Below are positions 42,910-47,311 of a DNA stretch of 47,311 bases, in pieces. Both the position numbers and the translations under genes were made by a program. Source of the DNA: Methylococcaceae bacterium UBA4132. Its GTDB lineage: Bacteria > Pseudomonadota > Gammaproteobacteria > Methylococcales > Methylomonadaceae. Location: contig DFWO01000033.1 in NCBI GenBank assembly GCA_002380945.1, positions 6,532 through 53,842 on the forward strand, in the 5' to 3' direction. Positions within the stretch are counted from its first letter, which is position 1, and each line of letters starts with the position of its first letter. Below the pieces are notes generated by a model that saw only the letters and a list, made by a program, of their open reading frames with translations, did no database searches and had not been told where the DNA came from.

Positions 42910-42998
42910 TAGAATTTCTCTGGATAAAACAACGCCGCTAGCAAATAGATAAACACTGCCAGCACCAAACCGCCGCTAATGAGATAAAGCCAGTTCAT
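42909..42998 (-). CDS. kdpF: KdpF small membrane subunit
   Basis: A 29-residue single-helix peptide, MNWLYLISGGLVLAVFIYLL followed by AALFYPEKF. The GGLVLAVFIYLLAALFYPEKF pattern with its PE(K/R)F end is the standard KdpF signature. KdpF stabilises the KdpABC complex. It overlaps the small peptide gene upstream by four bases (ATGA) and kdpA downstream by one base. Confidence 0.93.
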   Translation of the reverse strand: MNWLYLISGGLVLAVFIYLLAALFYPEKF

Positions 42999-43087
42999 GA
43001 TTGTCCCCGTAATGCGTCGCACGCTTTGATAAATAAGGCAGTGACTAGGAAGAAAATTACTGTAATGAATAAATAGATTATGTCCAT
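42995..43087 (-). CDS. 30-residue membrane peptide ahead of kdpF
   Basis: A very short ORF with an excellent ribosome-binding site (AGAGGTGA, six bases before ATG). It encodes MDIIYLFITVIFFLVTALFI and then KACDALRGQS: one membrane helix followed by a short basic tail. Its stop overlaps the kdpF start as ATGA, so translation is coupled. Similar peptides (helix plus a CxxL-type tail) precede kdpF in other proteobacteria as I recall them, usually unannotated. It may be an additional small subunit or a leader peptide that promotes kdpF translation. Confidence 0.75.
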   Translation of the reverse strand: MDIIYLFITVIFFLVTALFIKACDALRGQS

Positions 43088-43194
43088 GCGTATCACCTCT
43101 AAGGTTATCCGCAATCAATCTTGATTGCCTGTTGTTTAATGTACAGGAGAAGAGAGTAAAAAAGTCGTAAAAAAGTTGTTGAGGGATGTAAAGA

Positions 43195-43217
43195 GGGTGT
43201 AAAAACTAAGTATAAAA
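43195..43217 (-). promoter_or_regulatory. Candidate KdpE-binding site upstream of the kdp operon
   Basis: On the minus strand the sequence TTTTATACTTAGTTTTTACACCC closely follows the E. coli kdp operator (TTTTTATACTTTTTTTACACCCC region). It is about 110 bases before the first kdp ORF. Further TTTACATCCC and TTTTTTAC stretches follow and could be extra half-sites. No clear -10 box was assigned. Confidence 0.6.
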
Positions 43218-43320
43218 CAGTCAAAGCATGAATGATTTCTGTTTTTTTAACTGCTAACAACATACCGATAACTCACACAGGGTACAATACTCCATTTTAT
43301 TTTTGATGGGAGGATTCGTT

Positions 43321-44250
43321 TTGGCTGAAAAAATTATTCGTATCGCAACGCGGCAAAGTCCATTGGCATTATGGCAAGCTGAACACGTTGCCGCCCTTTT
43401 AGAACAACGCTTTCCGCAAGTAAAAACTGAACTGGTCAAAATGGTAACCCGTGGTGATAAAATTCTCGACGCGCCGCTGGCTAAGATTGGTGGCAAGGGT
43501 TTGTTTGTTAAAGAATTAGAACAAGGAATGCTGGAAGATTATGCGGATATTGCGGTGCATTCTATGAAAGATGTTCCCGTTGAATTTCCTGAAGGTTTAC
43601 ATTTGGCGGCAATTTTAAAGCGCGAAGACCCTAGTGATGCGTTTGTCTCTAATCACTATGCGTCATTTGATGCCATGCCTGCCAATGCCAGAATTGGTAC
43701 GTCCAGTTTACGTCGCCAATGTCAGATTAAGGAGCGTTATCCCGATGCAGAAATTATTTCTTTGCGTGGCAATGTGAATACCCGTTTAGCTAAGCTGGAT
43801 GCAGGTGATTATGATGCAATTATTTTGGCTTCCGCAGGTTTAAAACGCTTGGGTATGGCAGAACGTATTACTCAATGTTTAGCGACTACAATCAGTTTAC
43901 CCGCTATTGGACAGGGTGCAATTGGTATAGAATGCCGTGTGAATGATGTCGAAACTAATGAGCTATTGCGTGCCTTGCATGATGATGAAACGGGTGTTTG
44001 CGTGCGTGCAGAACGGGCAATGAACGCGAGGTTGAAAGGTGGCTGTCAAGTCCCCATTGCAGGGTTTGCGGAACTAAAAAATAATCAGTTGGTGATGCGC
44101 GGATTGGTCGGCAGTCCCGATGGGAGTGTATTGTATCGTAGCGAACGCTCAGCGACAGTGGATGAAGCAGAAACGTTAGGACGATTGATTGCGGAAGATT
44201 TGTTGTCACAAGGTGCAGATAAGATTCTGCAAGCGTTGTTTGCTGAATGA
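43321..44250 (+). CDS. hemC: Hydroxymethylbilane synthase (porphobilinogen deaminase)
   Basis: Joins four porphobilinogen molecules into hydroxymethylbilane in haem synthesis. The start is taken as TTG at 43321, since GGGAGG lies 6-12 bases before it and the sequence then reads AEKIIRIATRQSPLALWQA, the normal family N-terminus; upstream in-frame codons lie in the ribosome-binding site. The 309-residue product contains HSMKDVPVEFPEGL (catalytic Asp), GTSSLRRQCQ, LRGNVNTRLAKLDAGDYDA and GGCQVPIAGFAE, with the Cys that binds the dipyrromethane cofactor. It is the first gene of hemC-hemD-hemX-hemY; hemD overlaps its end by four bases. Confidence 0.96.
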   Translation: MAEKIIRIATRQSPLALWQAEHVAALLEQRFPQVKTELVKMVTRGDKILDAPLAKIGGKGLFVKELEQGMLEDYADIAVHSMKDVPVEFPEGLHLAAILKREDPSDAFVSNHYASFDAMPANARIGTSSLRRQCQIKERYPDAEIISLRGNVNTRLAKLDAGDYDAIILASAGLKRLGMAERITQCLATTISLPAIGQGAIGIECRVNDVETNELLRALHDDETGVCVRAERAMNARLKGGCQVPIAGFAELKNNQLVMRGLVGSPDGSVLYRSERSATVDEAETLGRLIAEDLLSQGADKILQALFAE

Positions 44251-45029
44251 CGGGATTAAACGGAGCGCGAGTATTAGTGACTCGCCCTGCACATCAGGCT
44301 GAAAATCTGTGCCGTTTAATCGAAAAATCTGGTGGAGTCGCGGTGTGTTTGCCAACGATTGCTATTGTTGAGTCCGATGATTCATCAGCAATACAAAAAA
44401 CGCTGGCTCACTTGGATGGCTTTCAATGGCTTATTTTTGTCAGTGCCAATGCGGTAAATTTTGCACTCAAGGCGAATGATGGCAAAATACCTCAATTAAA
44501 AGTGCGACATTGTGCCGCAATAGGTAAAGCGACAGCAAACGCACTAGCAATAGCGGGGGTGCATGTCGATTTAACACCTAAGCCGCCTTATAATAGTGAA
44601 GCACTATTAGCTATGCCAGAAATGCAGTCTATGCAGGGGCAACGGGTTTTAATTGTGCGCGGCGAAGGTGGGCGTGAAGAATTAGCAACTACCTTGCTTC
44701 GTAGAGGCGCGGATGTTCATTATTTGAATGTCTATAAAAGAATAATGTCCAGCACAGATAATGCTAATGTTATTGCCTTGCTGGAACAAAAAAAGCTAGA
44801 TATTATCACTGTAACCAGTGGTGAAATTTTGCAAAACTTATTAATTATGCTGGGCGCAGCTCATCATCGGCAGTTGTTTAGCTTACCGCTAGTCGTTGTT
44901 AGTGATAGAATCAAACAAATGGCTGTCGATATGGGATTTAAACGAATTACCGTGACGAATAGCCCTTCAGATGAAGCAATTCTTGAGACAGTAAACCAGA
45001 ATAACAGGGGAATAGCGTGGCCGAATTGA
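44247..45029 (+). CDS. hemD: Uroporphyrinogen-III synthase
   Basis: Closes hydroxymethylbilane with inversion of ring D to form uroporphyrinogen III, the branch point to haem, sirohaem and B12. The 260-residue protein has the poorly conserved HemD fold with recognisable RVLVTRPAHQAENL at the start, WLIFVSANAVNFAL, CAAIGKATANAL, QRVLIVRGEGGREELATTL and VYKR. It starts inside the hemC stop (ATGA) and its last 13 bases overlap hemX. Confidence 0.93.
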   Translation: MTGLNGARVLVTRPAHQAENLCRLIEKSGGVAVCLPTIAIVESDDSSAIQKTLAHLDGFQWLIFVSANAVNFALKANDGKIPQLKVRHCAAIGKATANALAIAGVHVDLTPKPPYNSEALLAMPEMQSMQGQRVLIVRGEGGREELATTLLRRGADVHYLNVYKRIMSSTDNANVIALLEQKKLDIITVTSGEILQNLLIMLGAAHHRQLFSLPLVVVSDRIKQMAVDMGFKRITVTNSPSDEAILETVNQNNRGIAWPN

Positions 45030-46174
45030 ATGAACAACAAGCACAAGACCTAAGCGACAATAAAAAAGCTCACAGGTCACGCAGTGGATTCTGGTTTGGC
45101 ATTATTATTCTGCTCATTATTATTGGACTCGCAGGAGCTGGTTTTTATTTATTACAAGGCTTGCGTGACAAACAAAAAGATTTAGGCGGTGAAGTAAAAG
45201 GCGAAATGTCCAAACAACTCGCCGACTATCAAGCACAATTGACCGCCATTCAGTCACAACTGGCGAATGTATCAAAAGAAGTTGCCAGTAAAGACGAACA
45301 TTTCAATAAAACCCTCGCTGATTTTTCCCAATTACATCAAGAAAAGCTCAATAGCACACAGAAAGAGCTAACAGAATCCATTCAACAAATACAGCGTCAA
45401 TTAGGTAAAACACGCGGCGATTGGTTAATTGCCGATGCTGAATATTTATTAAGTGTTGCGAATGAACGGTTACATTTGATTGGCGATACGCATACCACAC
45501 TTGAAGCCTTAGAAGCCGCTGATCAACGCTTACGCGAAAGTGGTGATACGGGTGTTATTAAAGTACGCGAAAAAATAGCCGAAGAAATCACAGTCATTAA
45601 AAATATTACTGTACCCGATATTGTCGGTATTTATGTCGCTATTCAATCACAACAAGATCATGTTGACCAATTAACCTTGTTATTACCTTTTGCAGGTAAA
45701 GCACCTACTGCGGCTACAAAAGAGAAAGCCAGCGACGATAAGAGTATCCTTGATGCGTTAGGTGTTAAATACTCAGAACAACCGATTAACGAGATATTAA
45801 CCTCCGAAGAAGCTAAGTTTATTTATGAACAGCTACGCGTCAAATTAGAAATGGCACAAATCGCACTTGTTCAACATAATGAAGCCCTTTTTCAATCAAG
45901 TCTAGCCGATGCAAAAAAATGGGTTGAACAGCATTTTGCTAAAAATGACGCTAACAGTAATTTTGTTGCCGAATTAGATAAATTTAGTGCTATTAAAATT
46001 CATGGTGATTTTCCTGATATTAGTGTGTCACTAAAAATGCTTAAAGACATTAGTAAACTGCGCATAGAAGCTGACAAAGCAACCATTCCAACACCTGACA
46101 CTAAAACACCTATCGAAGATGTAAAACCCACCAAACCAATGCCCGCTACTGAAACTGCACCTGCAAAGCGATAA
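45017..46174 (+). CDS. hemX: HemX-family membrane protein
   Basis: A 385-residue protein begun by GTG behind AGGGG. It has a short acidic cytoplasmic N-terminus, one membrane helix near 26-48 (FWFGIIILLIIIGLAGAGFYLL), a periplasmic coiled-coil stretch (about 50-130, LADYQAQLTAIQSQLANVSK) and a helical HemX domain with GDWLIADAEYLLSVANERL. It ends in a Pro/Thr-rich tail. HemX was once called a uroporphyrinogen methyltransferase but lacks that fold; its function is unknown, and it is always found between hemD and hemY in gammaproteobacteria. Confidence 0.92.
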   Translation: MAELNEQQAQDLSDNKKAHRSRSGFWFGIIILLIIIGLAGAGFYLLQGLRDKQKDLGGEVKGEMSKQLADYQAQLTAIQSQLANVSKEVASKDEHFNKTLADFSQLHQEKLNSTQKELTESIQQIQRQLGKTRGDWLIADAEYLLSVANERLHLIGDTHTTLEALEAADQRLRESGDTGVIKVREKIAEEITVIKNITVPDIVGIYVAIQSQQDHVDQLTLLLPFAGKAPTAATKEKASDDKSILDALGVKYSEQPINEILTSEEAKFIYEQLRVKLEMAQIALVQHNEALFQSSLADAKKWVEQHFAKNDANSNFVAELDKFSAIKIHGDFPDISVSLKMLKDISKLRIEADKATIPTPDTKTPIEDVKPTKPMPATETAPAKR

Positions 46175-46189
46175 GTTAAGAATACAATA

Positions 46190-47311
46190 ATGAAAAAACT
46201 ACTTTATTTTTTAGCTCCTTTTCTTGGCGTTATGGTTGCCATTTTTTTTGTTTATCAATGGTTGCTTAGCTTAGATAATCCTGGCTATGTCATCATTGGC
46301 ATGGGGCATTGGTCTTTAGAAAAGACACTGGTCGATTTTACAATGGAGCTGATGATTGGTTTTTTTGCCTTATATATACTGTTCAGATTACTGGGTTGGC
46401 TATACAGAATACCAGGTCAATTAAAGCGTCGTGGTATCAACATTAAATTTAATCGCTCTCAAGAAGCCTTAATTGCTGGATTAGTTGACTCAGCGGAAGG
46501 TAATTTTGAACGCGCAGAAAACGTGCTGATTAAACACGCCCCGCATAGTGGCGCACCATTAATTCATTATTTAACCGCAGCAAGAGCCGCACAATCACGC
46601 GGTGCGTTAGATAAGAGAGACCAATATTTAAAACAAGCCGCTGATCAAGCCCCTGATTCCAGCGTAGTCGTTGGTTTAACTCAAGCAGAGCTACATTTAT
46701 CTGGCAAAGAATTTGCCCAAGCACTGAATACGCTAACCCAATTACATTCAATCGACCCTACCCATGCAGGCGTTTTAAAATTATTACACCAAACCTACCA
46801 GCATCTAGGTGATTGGGAAGGCGTACAAAAACTCATTCCAACATTACATAAAAATAAAGTATTGATGGAAGCCGAAGTAAAACTGCTAGAGGCTGAAGTT
46901 TTTATTGAATTATTAAAGCAAGCCGCTGAACAAGGCGATGCTGAAAAGATTGAATCTTTATGGGCAGAAGTTCCCAAGTACATAAAAAGTATGCACGGCG
47001 TATTAGCGGTTTATTTTACTGTGATGCTTAACGTTGGAGCGGGTGCAAAAGTCGAAGAAGAGTTAACGAAAGCATTATCGTTAAATTGGGATGACAACCT
47101 ACTGATATTATTCGGTAACATTGCCTCTAATGATGTTGAAAAACAGCTTAAAATGGCAGAGTTGTGGCTACAATTTCATCAAGATAACGCCTTGTTGTTG
47201 ATGGTACTGGGTAAACTAAGCATTAGTTGCAAGAATGTCGAAAAAGCAAAAGCCTATTTAACACAAAGTATTACCACCTCGCCAACGGCTCAAGCCTATC
47301 AACTACTCGGT
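46190..47311 (+). CDS. hemY: HemY-family TPR membrane protein (partial, runs off the window)
   Basis: The ATG at 46190 opens a frame that stays open for 374 codons to the window edge. The product starts MKKLLYFLAPFLGVMVAIFF with a first helix and a second one near residues 45-67 (LMIGFFALYILFRLLGWL), the HemY N-terminal domain. It continues as a TPR-like repeat region (EGNFERAENVLIKHAP; GKEFAQALNTLTQLHSIDP; AYQHLGDWEGVQKLIP-like). This is the gammaproteobacterial HemY that follows hemX and is not protoporphyrinogen oxidase. The C-terminus is outside the window. Confidence 0.93.
   Translation, partial: MKKLLYFLAPFLGVMVAIFFVYQWLLSLDNPGYVIIGMGHWSLEKTLVDFTMELMIGFFALYILFRLLGWLYRIPGQLKRRGINIKFNRSQEALIAGLVDSAEGNFERAENVLIKHAPHSGAPLIHYLTAARAAQSRGALDKRDQYLKQAADQAPDSSVVVGLTQAELHLSGKEFAQALNTLTQLHSIDPTHAGVLKLLHQTYQHLGDWEGVQKLIPTLHKNKVLMEAEVKLLEAEVFIELLKQAAEQGDAEKIESLWAEVPKYIKSMHGVLAVYFTVMLNVGAGAKVEEELTKALSLNWDDNLLILFGNIASNDVEKQLKMAELWLQFHQDNALLLMVLGKLSISCKNVEKAKAYLTQSITTSPTAQAYQLLG

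Noticed and set aside
1..47311. CRISPR array, tRNA, rRNA or prophage genes
   Set aside because: No regularly spaced repeats, cloverleaf genes, rRNA segments, integrase or phage structural genes were seen.

Overview
The window is about 47 kb from the chromosome of an AT-rich gammaproteobacterium. The cluster ftsY-ftsE-ftsX-rpoH, the pair bcp-gcvR and the run hemC-hemD-hemX-hemY are classic gammaproteobacterial gene orders. A pyrophosphate-type phosphofructokinase, two exosortase-A-associated genes and aerobic haem-copper oxidase genes would fit a methanotroph or methylotroph of the Methylococcales. That genus-level placement is inference, because no methane or methanol oxidation gene is present here.

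Layout. (1) 1-2857: end of ctaG, then ctaC-type oxidase subunit III, a convergent twin-transmembrane protein, SURF1 and a SCO-like protein. (2) 2870-7447: a single ORF fusing a haem A synthase-like membrane domain to FtsY, then ftsE, ftsX and rpoH; a near-perfect CIRCE (HrcA operator) sits in front of rpoH. (3) 7531-9264: purM (convergent) and a small periplasmic protein. (4) 9492-11705: a compact HaeIII-like type II restriction-modification system with a controller protein. (5) 11792-15360: a TonB-dependent receptor behind a HupE/UreJ-family permease whose ORF carries a long, repeat-derived-looking tail. (6) 15495-20430: bcp, gcvR, a SPOR protein, a 5'-nucleotidase and a PPi-type PFK. (7) 20656-29127: two very large genes that look like a type III Druantia defence system (DruH plus the DruE helicase), followed by what may be a truncated third ORF. 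(8) 29231-32031: two exosortase-A-associated genes (PLP decarboxylase, acyl-CoA ligase). (9) 32031-32939: decayed DNA holding an ESPR signal peptide stub from a lost type V adhesin and an IS1-family remnant. (10) 32940-34523: a GAF/HD-GYP phosphodiesterase. (11) 34633-43087: a complete kdp potassium uptake locus with its sensor kinase and response regulator, a 30-residue membrane peptide ahead of kdpF and a KdpE-box-like site upstream. (12) 43321-47311: hemC, hemD, hemX and the start of hemY.

The genes group into respiration and haem supply (ctaG/cox3/SURF1/SCO-like/CtaA-like, hemCDXY), membrane protein targeting and division (FtsY, FtsEX, SPOR protein), metal uptake (HupE plus TonB receptor), potassium homeostasis (Kdp) and two independent anti-phage systems about 9 kb apart. 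Several short palindromic repeats of at least three types are scattered between genes.

The most unusual items are the haem A synthase-FtsY fusion, the CIRCE in front of rpoH, the HupE ORF with its repeat-built tail, and the ESPR stub. All identifications come from reading the sequence and recalled family motifs; no database search was possible.
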